34,918 nt of DNA, taken from the NCBI GenBank assembly GCA_902790345.1, contig CADARO010000019.1:1-34918 (forward strand), read 5' to 3'. A model generated the notes under the pieces. That model was not told the DNA's origin and did no database searches. It worked only from the letters and a program-made list of their open reading frames with translations. The position numbers and the translations under genes are program-made. The DNA is from an uncultured Eubacteriales bacterium. Lineage in GTDB: Bacteria > Bacillota > Clostridia > Christensenellales > Aristaeellaceae. Shown piece after piece: positions 13,673-22,641 of the stretch (position 1 is its first letter; each line of letters begins with the position of its first letter).

Positions 13673-15409
13673 ATGTACATCATCGTTGGCTTGGGCAATC
13701 CGGGCGACAAATACGCCCACACGCATCACAACGCGGGCTTTGACACTGTGACGCTGCTGGCCGATCGGCTGGGCGTGAGCCTGAACAAGACCAAGTGCAA
13801 GGCGAAGCTGGGGGAGGGGCGCATCGGCAACGAGCGGGTGGTGATCGCCCAGCCCCAGACCTTCATGAACCTCTCCGGCGAGAGCGTCGTGGAGCTGATG
13901 AACTGGTACAAGGCGGACATGGATCACCTCATCGTGGTCTACGATGACATCGACCTGGAGCCGGGCCGGGTGCGCTTCCGGGCCAAGGGCAGCGCGGGCA
14001 CCCACAACGGCATGCGCTCCATCATCTACCTGCTGGGCCGGGACGATTTCCCCCGGGTGCGGGTGGGCGTGGGCCGCGCGCCTCAGGGCTGGGATCTGGT
14101 GGACTGGGTGCTGGCGGGCTACCGCACGCCGGAGGAGCGGCAGACGGCCTATGACAGCTTCCTGGACGCCTGCGACGTGATCTGCGAGTACGTGGGGAAG
14201 GGTGCGGAGGCCGCCAATCAGCTGGCCAACGAGCGCAGCCGCCGGTTCGAGCCGGAAAAGCCGGCCAGGGCCAAGGGTGGCAAGCGGTCGAAATACGACT
14301 TTTCACCCGTGGCGAAGGCCATCGCGGCGCGGGTGGAGGAAAAGTACGTGTCCGGCGCGGTGTGCGCCGTGGCGGTGGACGGGCGCATGGCCTATCAGGC
14401 CATTCAGGGCCTGGCGGACATCGAGTTTGGCCGCAAAATGACCCGGGACACCACCTTCCGCCTGGCCTCCATGACCAAGCCCATCACCGGCGTGGCGGTG
14501 ATGATCCTGGTGGAGCGGGGCCTCATCGGGCTGGACGATCCGGTGGCAAAGTATCTGCCGGAGCTGGGCCAGTGGCGCGTGGCGGGGGGCGAGGCGCTGG
14601 CGAGGCCGGTGACCATCCGCGACCTGCTCACTCATTCCAGCGGTTTGGGGCAGGAGACGAGCCTGTGCGCCGAGGCGGAGGCGAGGCTTCCGGAGGACAT
14701 GATTTCCCTTGAAAACGTGGTGCGCATGTACGCCGGGGTGCCCCTGGACTTCCAGCCCGGCACCAAGACCGGCTACAGCGCCATGGCGGGCATGAACGTG
14801 CTGGCACGGGTGGTGGAGGTGGTGTCCGGCATGCGGTTCGCCTCCTTCATCGCCACGGAGATCTTCAATCCCCTGGGCATGGGCGACACCACCTATGAGC
14901 CCAACAACCACCAGTGGAACCGGATCGCCGAGGTGTACGAGCCGTACACCCTTGAAAAGCAGCCCATCGGCCGGGCGGGCCACGAGGGCTTCCGCCGCCC
15001 GTATGACTGCGGCTCCGCGGCGCTGGTGGGCACCCTGCCGGACTACCTGCGCTTCGCCCTGATGCTCTCAAACGGCGGCGAGCTGAACGGCGCGCGCGTC
15101 CTGCAGGAGGAGACGGTGCGCCTCATGGCCACGCCTCAGCTGCCGGAGGACCTGCCCGGCCTGGGCGAGGGCCAGAACTGGGGCCTGTCCATGCGGGTGA
15201 CGACCAGACAGACCGACGCCCAGCCCCTGCCCGCCGGGTGCTTCGGCTGGAGCGGGGCCTACGGCACCCACTTCTGGATCGATCCCGCGCACAATGCCTG
15301 CGTGGTGCTGATGGCGGCGGGCAACGTGGGCGGCGCCTCCAGCCCCCTCTCCCGCGAGGTGGAGAAGGCGGTGACCGAGGCCCTGGAGAAGGGAAAGGAG
15401 GAGGCGTGA
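13673..15409 (+). CDS. Peptidyl-tRNA hydrolase fused to a serine beta-lactamase/esterase-type domain
   Basis: A single 578-residue frame with two enzymes. Residues 1 to about 190 are a complete Pth: IVGLGNPGDKY, Asn9, THHNAGF with catalytic His19, FMNLSGE (Asn66), YDDIDL with Asp91, and GTHNG. Pth recycles peptidyl-tRNA. After a basic, charged linker (about 190-205), residues 210-578 are a class C beta-lactamase-related serine hydrolase (COG1680/EstB type): SMTK with Ser266 and Lys269, YSA with Tyr368, and a GWSGAYGT motif near 526 in the place of the KTG box. No stop, in-frame ATG or good ribosome binding site separates the parts. There is no signal peptide, so the second domain is cytoplasmic. 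Start ATG 13673 lies 9 nt after AAAGG and gives the canonical N-terminus. The stop overlaps the next gene's start. Confidence 0.9.
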   Translation: MYIIVGLGNPGDKYAHTHHNAGFDTVTLLADRLGVSLNKTKCKAKLGEGRIGNERVVIAQPQTFMNLSGESVVELMNWYKADMDHLIVVYDDIDLEPGRVRFRAKGSAGTHNGMRSIIYLLGRDDFPRVRVGVGRAPQGWDLVDWVLAGYRTPEERQTAYDSFLDACDVICEYVGKGAEAANQLANERSRRFEPEKPARAKGGKRSKYDFSPVAKAIAARVEEKYVSGAVCAVAVDGRMAYQAIQGLADIEFGRKMTRDTTFRLASMTKPITGVAVMILVERGLIGLDDPVAKYLPELGQWRVAGGEALARPVTIRDLLTHSSGLGQETSLCAEAEARLPEDMISLENVVRMYAGVPLDFQPGTKTGYSAMAGMNVLARVVEVVSGMRFASFIATEIFNPLGMGDTTYEPNNHQWNRIAEVYEPYTLEKQPIGRAGHEGFRRPYDCGSAALVGTLPDYLRFALMLSNGGELNGARVLQEETVRLMATPQLPEDLPGLGEGQNWGLSMRVTTRQTDAQPLPAGCFGWSGAYGTHFWIDPAHNACVVLMAAGNVGGASSPLSREVEKAVTEALEKGKEEA

Positions 15410-15990
15410 TGGACGCGAAAGCGCATGAGATCGTGCCCCTGCCGAAGGAGCAATGGCAGGGCACGCCGATTCCGCTGAGCTACACGACCCGCGAGTATTA
15501 CGACGTGGAAATCCAGCAACACGACGACGGCTTTCGCGTTGACATGGTCAGAAAGCCCATGAATCCGCCCGTGACCCACAACCCGGAGGATTACGACTTT
15601 CCGGACAGCCTGTATCAGCCCCACTGGGAAGGGGCGCGGGCCTGGGGTGTCGTTGAGGACGGGAAGCTCCTGGCCTGCATCGAGACCTGCCCGGAGGAAT
15701 GGAGCAACCGCCTGATGGTGACGGAGCTGTGGGTGTGCGAGGCGCTGCGCCGGCAGGGCGTGGGCCATCGACTGATGGAGATTGCGAAGGCGCAGGCGAA
15801 GCGCGAGAACCGGCGGGCGGTCATCCTGGAGACCCAGTCCTGCAACGTGGACGCCATCGGCTTTTACCGGCACGAGGGCTTCGAGCTGATCGGCTTCGAC
15901 AGCTGCTGCTACACCAACCGTGACATCGAGCGGCGGGAGGTGCGCTTCGATATGGGGTTCTTTATGGATCGGCGCCAGGGACGCCGGTGA
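15409..15990 (+). CDS. GNAT-family N-acetyltransferase (streptothricin acetyltransferase-like)
   Basis: A 193-residue GNAT protein. The acetyl-CoA-binding loop is RRQGVGHRLM, and the C-terminal half has LETQSCNVDAIGFYRHEGFELIGFD, a pattern shared with SatA-type streptothricin acetyltransferases. The real substrate is unknown; many chromosomal members are not resistance genes. The ATG overlaps the stop of the pth fusion gene (TGATG) and GGAGGAGG lies just upstream, so translation is coupled. It begins a four-gene stretch that sits between pth and mfd. Confidence 0.85.
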   Translation: MDAKAHEIVPLPKEQWQGTPIPLSYTTREYYDVEIQQHDDGFRVDMVRKPMNPPVTHNPEDYDFPDSLYQPHWEGARAWGVVEDGKLLACIETCPEEWSNRLMVTELWVCEALRRQGVGHRLMEIAKAQAKRENRRAVILETQSCNVDAIGFYRHEGFELIGFDSCCYTNRDIERREVRFDMGFFMDRRQGRR

Positions 15991-16005
15991 GCGAAGGAGG
16001 ACAAT

Positions 16006-16467
16006 ATGGACAGAGTGAGCGCGGTGGAGGCGTTCGCGTTTGAGCGCTTCAACGGGATCGACGATATCAAATGGCGCACCCGCGCGGTGTATCACTCCCA
16101 CGCGGTGTCGCTTCTCTGTGCGCTGCTGGCGAGAAAGCGGGGGCTTGACCCGGAGGTCGCCGCCATCGCTGGGCTTTTGCACGACCTGTACGCCTACGAG
16201 CGGCGGGACTACACCGACCACGCCCATCGCGGCGCGGCCCGGGCGCGGGAGGTTCTGGGATCGCTGGGCCTCACCACGCCGGCGGAGGACGCGCTCATTA
16301 CCTCGGCCATATACCATCACGACGACCTGACTGTCATCGACGGCCCCATGGACGAGCTCCTCAAGGACGCGGACCTAATCGACAACGCCCTGAGCCATCC
16401 GGCGAGGGAAATCAAGGCGAACGAGGCGGCGCGGATCGACCGGATCCGGGCGGAGCTGGGGATCTGA
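16006..16467 (+). CDS. HD-domain phosphohydrolase
   Basis: A 153-residue single HD-domain protein. YHSHAVSLL supplies the first metal-binding histidine, LLHDLYAYE the HD pair, YHHDD a further His pair and DADLIDN the final Asp, the arrangement of small metal-dependent phosphohydrolases. The substrate (nucleotide or other phosphoester) cannot be told. The start follows AAGGAGG with a 6-nt gap, 15 nt after the GNAT gene. Confidence 0.85.
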   Translation: MDRVSAVEAFAFERFNGIDDIKWRTRAVYHSHAVSLLCALLARKRGLDPEVAAIAGLLHDLYAYERRDYTDHAHRGAARAREVLGSLGLTTPAEDALITSAIYHHDDLTVIDGPMDELLKDADLIDNALSHPAREIKANEAARIDRIRAELGI

Positions 16468-16492
16468 CAAAGAGCGGAAGGAGGGCGCGCCC

Positions 16493-16999
16493 ATGAGAGA
16501 CACCCATGAATACACCACCCGCGTGACCCACTGCGACGACGGCGTCTACCGCTGGCGCTACAGCGTGGACATGTCCACGAAGGGCGCGGTGTACGCCGGT
16601 ATGACGAAGGTGTGCGCCGTCATCGCCCTGGTCATCATCGCGGGCACGGCGCTTTTCCTGTCGGAGATCGCGGTGTTCATGGCGCTGGCGGGGCTGGGCA
16701 TCGTGGCGCTGCCCGCCATCCTGTGGGCGGTGGCCTATCGGGGCGCGGCGGCGCGGCAGGACATGCGCTTCGGCCTGGACGAGGAATGGATCTACACGCC
16801 GGGACTTTACAGGAGCGAGCGCACGGCGTTTTCGGCGATTCGCGGCGTGACCCTGCGGCCCGAGCAGAATCTCATCGAGCTGCGCACGGCGACGATGACG
16901 CTGATCCAGATCTTCGCGCCGGAAGAGGACTTCGACTTCGTGAGGGAATTCATCATCAGCCACGTGTCGCCGCTGGCGAATGTGAAGGGGGAGGCGTGA
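16493..16999 (+). CDS. Membrane protein with a PH-like cytoplasmic region, unknown function
   Basis: A 168-residue protein. Two adjacent hydrophobic segments near residues 36-58 and 60-83 form a membrane hairpin. They are followed by a soluble C-terminal part (DEEWIYTPGLYRSERTAFSAIRGVTL) that resembles the bacterial PH-like/YcxB-type domain seen in small Firmicutes membrane proteins. The start follows GGAAGGAGG. It lies 25 nt after the HD gene and 2 nt before NUDIX, so it is probably cotranscribed. Function unknown. Confidence 0.65.
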   Translation: MRDTHEYTTRVTHCDDGVYRWRYSVDMSTKGAVYAGMTKVCAVIALVIIAGTALFLSEIAVFMALAGLGIVALPAILWAVAYRGAAARQDMRFGLDEEWIYTPGLYRSERTAFSAIRGVTLRPEQNLIELRTATMTLIQIFAPEEDFDFVREFIISHVSPLANVKGEA

Positions 17000-17001
17000 C
17001 C

Positions 17002-17490
17002 ATGAGGAACCGCAGCATGGCCCTGGTGACGAGGGGCGACAAAATCCTTCTGGTGCGGCTGTTCAGCGAGGGCCGGGAGTTCTATTCGCTGCCCGGCGGC
17101 GGCATCGAGCCGGGGGAGACCCCCGGTCAGGCGGCGCTGCGGGAGCTGAAGGAGGAGTGCGGCGTGGACGGGGCGCTGGTTCGTCCGCTGAACACGCTGC
17201 ACCTGCCGGACGGGAGCCAGGAGCACGTGTTTCTGGTGGCCGTGCCGCCGGAGCAGGAGGCCCGCACCGGCTCCGACCCGGAGACGCCGCCGGATGAGCA
17301 GATCATTCGGGAGGCCTGCTGGCGGCGGCTCTGCGAGCTCTCCGAAAAGGACAGGGCGTTTCTCTTTTCCTACGGCCTTCTGAACGTGGAGGGCTATTTC
17401 GATCTGGTCATCTCCTGGGGCGACCGGATCAGCTGGCCGCTGGACGAATCAAGGCGTTTCCCAAACGACGACGGAGGTATCCATGTCTGA
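17002..17490 (+). CDS. NUDIX hydrolase
   Basis: A 162-residue protein with a complete Nudix box GGIEPGE...RELKEECGV (G-x5-E-x7-RE-U-x-EE-x-GU), which binds the divalent metal for hydrolysis of a nucleoside diphosphate linked to another moiety. The substrate class is not predictable. The ATG at 17002 follows AGGGGGAGG and lies 2 nt after the preceding stop. The 3' end overlaps the mfd start by 8 nt, indicating translational coupling to mfd; a nucleotide-pool-cleaning role beside a repair gene is possible but unproven. Confidence 0.9.
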   Translation: MRNRSMALVTRGDKILLVRLFSEGREFYSLPGGGIEPGETPGQAALRELKEECGVDGALVRPLNTLHLPDGSQEHVFLVAVPPEQEARTGSDPETPPDEQIIREACWRRLCELSEKDRAFLFSYGLLNVEGYFDLVISWGDRISWPLDESRRFPNDDGGIHV

Positions 17491-20400
17491 ACAACCCAAA
17501 CGCGCGGACCGCTACGACTGGCTGTTCGCACCCCTGGAAGAAATCAACTCATACAGGCAGCTGCGGGAGGCCGTGAAGAAGGGCGGCGTGTTCTGCGCCA
17601 CCGGCCTGGACGACAGCCAGCGGCTGCACATGCTGGCGGGCCTGGCCCGGGAGAGCGGCCGCATGCTGCTCTTCATCACCGCCACGGATCAGCTGGCCCA
17701 GAAGGCCACGGATGACCTGCTGGCCCTGTTCCATGGCCGGGTCCAGCTGCTGCCCGCCCGGGAGGTCAACTTCCTGCGGGTGGCGGCGGCCTCGGGGGAG
17801 CTGGCGGCCCGGCGCGTGGAGGCACTGGGCGCGGCCATGGCGGGGGGCCTGCGGGCGCTGGTGGCTCCGGTGGACGCCCTCATGTATCGGCTGATGCCCG
17901 CCGCCTCCTTCCGACGCGGGGTCATCAAGCTGACCGAGGGCATGACCATCGAGCCCCGGGAGCTCATGAAGCGGCTGGCCGAGGCAGGCTACGAGCGGGC
18001 CGACGTGGTGGAGAGCCGGGGCCAGTGCGCCCTACGCGGCGGCATTGTGGACATCTTCCCCGTGGGCCGGGCGTCGGCGCTGCGGCTTGAGTTCTTCGAC
18101 GACGAGCTGGATTCCCTCCGGGACTTCGATCCCATGAGCCAGCGCTCCACCGACAAGGTGGAGAAGGCCTGGATCCTGCCCGCCCACGAGACGCTGCTCA
18201 CCGAGGAGGAGGCCGCCCGGGCGGCGGAGCGGATGGAGAACGCGCTGAACGCGCGGCTCCAGAGCGCGGGCGGCGGCGAAAGCCGGCAGAAGGAGATCGA
18301 GGCGGAGTTCGACCTCACCCCCTGGGACGAGTTCGCCAAGGAGATTTCCGACGCCCTGGACGAGCTGCCCTCCCTGGACGAGATGAGCGCGGGCTTTGAC
18401 AAGGCGAAGGAAAAGGCGAAGAAGAAGGGCGAGGCCCCCAAGAAAACCTTCGCCGCCCTGAGCGAATTGGAGAAGCAGTTCCTGCCCCGAATCGACGCGC
18501 TGCGGGAGATGCACATCTGCCCGGCGGCGGAGTCCCTCATGCCCTATCTGTATGACGAGACCGCCTGCGTGATGGACTACCTGAAGGACCCCATCGTGGT
18601 GCTGGATCAGCCAGACCGGCTGCGCACCCGCTGCGAGAACCGGCTGCTGGAGTTTGAGGAGCAGTTCAAGGTGGCGCTGGAGCGGGAGATGGCCCTGCCC
18701 GGCCAGGGCGAGCTGCTGATGGATTACGATACCCTGCTGGCCCGGCTGACGGCCGGCACGGCGGTGGCCACCATGCCCCTGGCCGTGAGCCAGCCCGACC
18801 TGCGCTTCAAGGGCGTGTTCCGCTTCGAGGGCCTGAACGGCGGCGGCTACCAGAGCAACCTCAGGGAGCTGGCCCGGGAGATCAAGGTCTGGAAGAAGGA
18901 AAAATGGCGGGTGGCGCTGCTGGCGGGCGGCGTGGCCAGAGGCCAGCGGCTGTCCCGCACGCTGGAGGAGCTGGGCAGCCCCGTGCCCTTCGCGGAGAAC
19001 GTGACCGCGCTGCAGCCCGGCGTGCCGGTGATCCTGCCCATGGGCCTGTCACGGGGGTTCCAGTATGTGGCGCAGTCCTTCTGCGTGGTGTCCGAAACGG
19101 ACATCTACGGCGCCCAGCGGCAGAAGAACCGCTCCAGCTGGCGGGCGGGGGAGAAGATCAGCGCCTTCACCGACCTGGCGGTGGGCGACTATGTGGTGCA
19201 TGAGAGCTACGGCATCGGCCGCTACATGGGCACCGAGCGGGTGCAGACCGAGGGCACCTGGGGCGACTACCTGCTCATCTGCTATCAGGGCACCGACAAG
19301 CTGTACGTGCCCACCGACCAGCTGGATCATGTTCAGAAGTACATCGGCTCCGAGGACGCGCCGCCCAAGCTGAACAGGCTCTCCGGCACCGAGTGGAACA
19401 GGCAGAAGGCCAAGGTGAAGGCCAGCATCGACGAGATCGCCGAGGATCTGGTGAAGCTCTACGCCGAGCGCCACGACAGCGAGGGCCACGCCTTCGCGCC
19501 GGATACCCCCTGGCAGCGGGAGTTCGAGGACAAATTCCCCTTCGACGAGACCGAGGATCAGCTGCGGGCCATCGAGGAGATCAAGCGGGACATGGAGGCC
19601 CCCCGGGCCATGGATCGGCTGCTCTGCGGCGACGTGGGCTACGGCAAGACCGAGGTGGCGCTGCGGGCCATCTTCAAGTGCGTGATGGACGGCAAGCAGG
19701 CGGTGCTGCTGGCTCCCACCACCATCCTGGTGCAGCAGCACTATCAGACGATTTTGAAGCGCATGGAGGGCTATCCCATCCGGGTGGACGTACTGAGCCG
19801 GTTCCGCACCGCCGCCGAGCAAAAGGTGGCCATCGAGTCCCTGGCCAACGGCCAGACGGACATCATCGTGGGCACCCACCGCCTGCTGGGCAAGGACGTG
19901 GTCTATCACGACCTGGGCCTTCTGGTGGTGGACGAGGAGCAGCGCTTCGGCGTGAAGCACAAGGAGACCATCAAGCAGCTGAAGAAGAACGTGGACGTGC
20001 TGACCCTGTCGGCCACGCCCATTCCCCGCACGCTGCACATGTCCATGGTGGGCATCCGGGATATGTCGCTGCTGCGCACGCCCCCGGAGGAGCGCTACCC
20101 GGTGCAGAACTACGTGGTGGAGTATTCCGACGGGCTGATCCGCGACGCGATCCTCCGGGAGATCGGCCGGGACGGGCAGGTGTACGTGCTGTACAACCGG
20201 GTGCAGTCCATCGAGCGGTTCTACGAGCGGCTGCGTCGGCTGGTGCCCGAGGCCCGGGTGGCCATCGGCCACGGCCAGATGCGGGAGCATCAGCTGGAGG
20301 ACGTGATGCTGGACTTCTACGACGGCAAGTACGACGTGCTGCTGTGCACCACCATCATCGAGGCCGGCCTGGACGTGCCCCGGGCCAACACCCTGATCGT

Positions 20401-21196
20401 GATCGACGCCGACCGCTTCGGCCTGGCGCAGCTGTATCAGATTCGGGGGCGCGTGGGCCGCAGCAACCGCCTGGCCTATGCCTATCTGACTGTGCAGCCC
20501 GGCAAGGTGCTCACCGAGAACGCGGACAAGCGGCTTTCCGCCATCCGGGAGTTCACCGAGTTCGGCGCGGGCTTCCGGGTGGCCATGCGGGATCTGGAGA
20601 TTCGCGGCACGGGCAACCTGCTGGGCAGCCAGCAGAGCGGCCATATGGCGGCGGTGGGCTACGACCTGTATGTGAAGATGATCGAGGAGAGCGTGCAGAA
20701 GCTGCGGGGCGAGGTGAAGCTGGGCGACATCCAGACCAAGATGGAGATTCGCGTGGACGCCTACCTGCCCGGCGACTATGTGCCCACCGACAAGCAGCGC
20801 ATCGAGGTGTACAAGAAGATCGCCCTGATCGACAGCGCCGCCAGTCGGGAGGACCTCATCGAGGAGCTGATCGACCGCTTCGGCGACCCCACCCGGCCGG
20901 TGATGAACCTGATCGACATCGCCCATTTGAAGGGCCTGTGCGCCCGCGTCGGCGTGGACAACGTGTCCATCAAGCGGGGCTTTTTGGCCATGCGCTTCGC
21001 CCCCACCGCCAAGCCCGACCCGGAGAAGCTGCTGGTGGTGATGACCAAGTATCCGAAGAAACTGATCCTGTCGGCCACGGTGCCCCCGGTGCTGATGATC
21101 AACGAGGGCCTCCGGTCGGCGGAGGACCTGGTGCGCGTGAGCATTCCGCTCATGGAAGAAGTGGCGGACAGCGTGGCGCCGAAGAAGCAGGAATAG
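17483..21196 (+). CDS. mfd: Transcription-repair coupling factor Mfd
   Basis: A 1237-residue ATP-dependent translocase that removes stalled RNA polymerase at DNA lesions and recruits UvrA. The N-terminal UvrB-like region (about 1-300) contains QCALRGGIVDIFPVG. The RNA-polymerase-interacting domain (about 560-620) contains GDYVVHESYGIGRY. The RecG-like motor carries Walker A GDVGYGKTE (about 715), DEEQRFGVKHKE (about 815), SATPIPRTLHMSM and the GRVGRSNR helicase motif VI. The C-terminal TRCF domain (IEVYKKIALI) completes it. It is somewhat longer than B. subtilis Mfd (1177), partly through a charged Lys/Glu-rich insertion near residues 250-340. The purR-pth-mfd order is as in B. subtilis. A strong terminator follows. 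Confidence 0.98.
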   Translation: MSEQPKRADRYDWLFAPLEEINSYRQLREAVKKGGVFCATGLDDSQRLHMLAGLARESGRMLLFITATDQLAQKATDDLLALFHGRVQLLPAREVNFLRVAAASGELAARRVEALGAAMAGGLRALVAPVDALMYRLMPAASFRRGVIKLTEGMTIEPRELMKRLAEAGYERADVVESRGQCALRGGIVDIFPVGRASALRLEFFDDELDSLRDFDPMSQRSTDKVEKAWILPAHETLLTEEEAARAAERMENALNARLQSAGGGESRQKEIEAEFDLTPWDEFAKEISDALDELPSLDEMSAGFDKAKEKAKKKGEAPKKTFAALSELEKQFLPRIDALREMHICPAAESLMPYLYDETACVMDYLKDPIVVLDQPDRLRTRCENRLLEFEEQFKVALEREMALPGQGELLMDYDTLLARLTAGTAVATMPLAVSQPDLRFKGVFRFEGLNGGGYQSNLRELAREIKVWKKEKWRVALLAGGVARGQRLSRTLEELGSPVPFAENVTALQPGVPVILPMGLSRGFQYVAQSFCVVSETDIYGAQRQKNRSSWRAGEKISAFTDLAVGDYVVHESYGIGRYMGTERVQTEGTWGDYLLICYQGTDKLYVPTDQLDHVQKYIGSEDAPPKLNRLSGTEWNRQKAKVKASIDEIAEDLVKLYAERHDSEGHAFAPDTPWQREFEDKFPFDETEDQLRAIEEIKRDMEAPRAMDRLLCGDVGYGKTEVALRAIFKCVMDGKQAVLLAPTTILVQQHYQTILKRMEGYPIRVDVLSRFRTAAEQKVAIESLANGQTDIIVGTHRLLGKDVVYHDLGLLVVDEEQRFGVKHKETIKQLKKNVDVLTLSATPIPRTLHMSMVGIRDMSLLRTPPEERYPVQNYVVEYSDGLIRDAILREIGRDGQVYVLYNRVQSIERFYERLRRLVPEARVAIGHGQMREHQLEDVMLDFYDGKYDVLLCTTIIEAGLDVPRANTLIVIDADRFGLAQLYQIRGRVGRSNRLAYAYLTVQPGKVLTENADKRLSAIREFTEFGAGFRVAMRDLEIRGTGNLLGSQQSGHMAAVGYDLYVKMIEESVQKLRGEVKLGDIQTKMEIRVDAYLPGDYVPTDKQRIEVYKKIALIDSAASREDLIEELIDRFGDPTRPVMNLIDIAHLKGLCARVGVDNVSIKRGFLAMRFAPTAKPDPEKLLVVMTKYPKKLILSATVPPVLMINEGLRSAEDLVRVSIPLMEEVADSVAPKKQE

Positions 21197-21210
21197 CCCA
21201 AAAACAGAAC

Positions 21211-21250
21211 AGCGCCCCGCGAAGGAGTCATCCCTCGCGAGGCGCTTTTT
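21211..21250. terminator. Bidirectional terminator between mfd and the sulfatase
   Basis: AGCGCCCCGCGA pairs with TCGCGAGGCGCT with one mismatch, extended by AGG/CCC, and is followed by TTTTT on the plus strand. On the minus strand it is followed by a T-rich GTTCTGTTTTT. It can therefore serve both convergent units. Confidence 0.88.
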
Positions 21251-21258
21251 GCGTGAGG

Positions 21259-22641
21259 TTATTCGTATGACGCCCCCAGCCACTTCTTTCCCTCCAGCAG
21301 CTGGCGGTTCATCCACTCGCTGCCCACGATGTGGTCGCCCTGGGCCTTCAGGTCGGCGTTCAGCTGGCGCCGCATGGCCGCGACGCGCTCCTGCTGGGCC
21401 GGCTCGGCGATGAGGTTGTTTTTCTCGCCGGGGTCGGCCTCCAGGTCGTACAGCTCGTCCACGTCGGTCAGGTTCCACACGTACTTGAAGCGGTCGTCCC
21501 GGATCATGCGGGTGGTGAACAGGCCGAACTGCTGGCCGTTGGAGGTGGACACGATGTGATCCCGGGCTTTTTCGTCCTCCGCCGCCGAGAGGGGCAGCGC
21601 CCGGCCGTGCTCGATCTCCGGGTGGCTGAGGCCCAGCCAGTCGATGAAGGAGAAGGGCAGATCCAGGCAGTTGGAGACGAAGGCGTCGCACACCCGTGGC
21701 TTCACCCCCGGCACGCGCACCATCAGCGGCACGCGGCAGATGTCGTCGTAGAGCACGTAGTGCTTGTCCAGCATCTGATGACTGCCGCACATGTCGCCGT
21801 GGTCCGAAGTGAAGGCCACGATGGTGTCCTCCTTCTGGCCGGTGCGCTCCAGCGCCTCCAGGATGCGGCCGATGGCCTGATCCAGCTGGCTGATGACGCC
21901 GAAATAGCGGGCCGCCATGTAGCGGAAGTCCTTCTCCCAGGTCATCTCATCCGTGCCCCAGCTGATGGTCTGCTGCCTGTGGCAGTAGGGCTTGTGGATG
22001 AAGGAGTCGCCATAGCCGTCCCAGGGGGCGATGGTCTCCGGGTCGTACATGGTGGAGAAGGGGGCGGAGGGGCGGCAGGGCAGATGGGGCTCCTCGTAGT
22101 CCACCCAAATGTGCCAGGGCTTCCCCTCAGCGGCGAACCGCTCGACCATCTCCGCGGCCTGATTCGCCATCCAATGGGTGCCCGCGTCTTCCACCGACAC
22201 CGGGCTCTCGCAGCCCAGCCATCCACCGGTGTAGGCGGCGTTCGGGTATTTCTCCTTGAGGAGCTTTTTGTGCTCCGCCCAGCTCACCCAGCGGTCGTAG
22301 CCGAAATCCTCCGGACGCAGGGTGGGAGACACGTGAAACCGGCCCAGGTAGGCGGTGTTGTAGCCCTTTTCGCGGAGCTGGCGGGGCCAGCACCATTCGG
22401 GCTGAACCGTTGGGGTGGGCAGCTGGTCGTAGTTCCACTGCGCGCCGAAGCTGTCGGGATGGCGGCCGCACAGGATGGCCTGGCGGGCGGGCGCGCAGAC
22501 GGGCAGCGGCGTGAACGCGCGGGAGTACACCACGCTCTCCGCCGCCAGATGGTCGAGGGCCGGGGTCGAAACCGGCCTCAGCCCCCGATAGCCCACGCTG
22601 TCATGCCGAAGCTGATCGGCATTGATGAGCAGCAGATTCAT
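21259..22641 (-). CDS. Cys-type sulfatase
   Basis: A 460-residue alkaline-phosphatase-superfamily sulfatase that hydrolyses sulfate esters, probably on a sugar. The N-terminal metal-binding NADQLRHDSVGY and the signature CAPARQAILCGR are present: Cys49 would be converted to formylglycine and Arg53 is the conserved partner, although the usual Thr of TGR is Cys. TSDHGDMCGSH carries further metal ligands. No signal peptide is seen, so it acts in the cytoplasm on an imported substrate. A maturase (anSME or FGE) is required and is not in this window. Its ATG overlaps the stop of the upstream Gfo/Idh gene by one base (TAATG). It is the last gene of the accessory operon. Confidence 0.93.
   Translation of the reverse strand: MNLLLINADQLRHDSVGYRGLRPVSTPALDHLAAESVVYSRAFTPLPVCAPARQAILCGRHPDSFGAQWNYDQLPTPTVQPEWCWPRQLREKGYNTAYLGRFHVSPTLRPEDFGYDRWVSWAEHKKLLKEKYPNAAYTGGWLGCESPVSVEDAGTHWMANQAAEMVERFAAEGKPWHIWVDYEEPHLPCRPSAPFSTMYDPETIAPWDGYGDSFIHKPYCHRQQTISWGTDEMTWEKDFRYMAARYFGVISQLDQAIGRILEALERTGQKEDTIVAFTSDHGDMCGSHQMLDKHYVLYDDICRVPLMVRVPGVKPRVCDAFVSNCLDLPFSFIDWLGLSHPEIEHGRALPLSAAEDEKARDHIVSTSNGQQFGLFTTRMIRDDRFKYVWNLTDVDELYDLEADPGEKNNLIAEPAQQERVAAMRRQLNADLKAQGDHIVGSEWMNRQLLEGKKWLGASYE

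Noticed and set aside
19049..21790. 913-codon minus-strand open frame overlapping mfd and the sulfatase end
   Set aside because: Shadow of mfd, which has clear motifs in the plus frame; the translation has no domain pattern.
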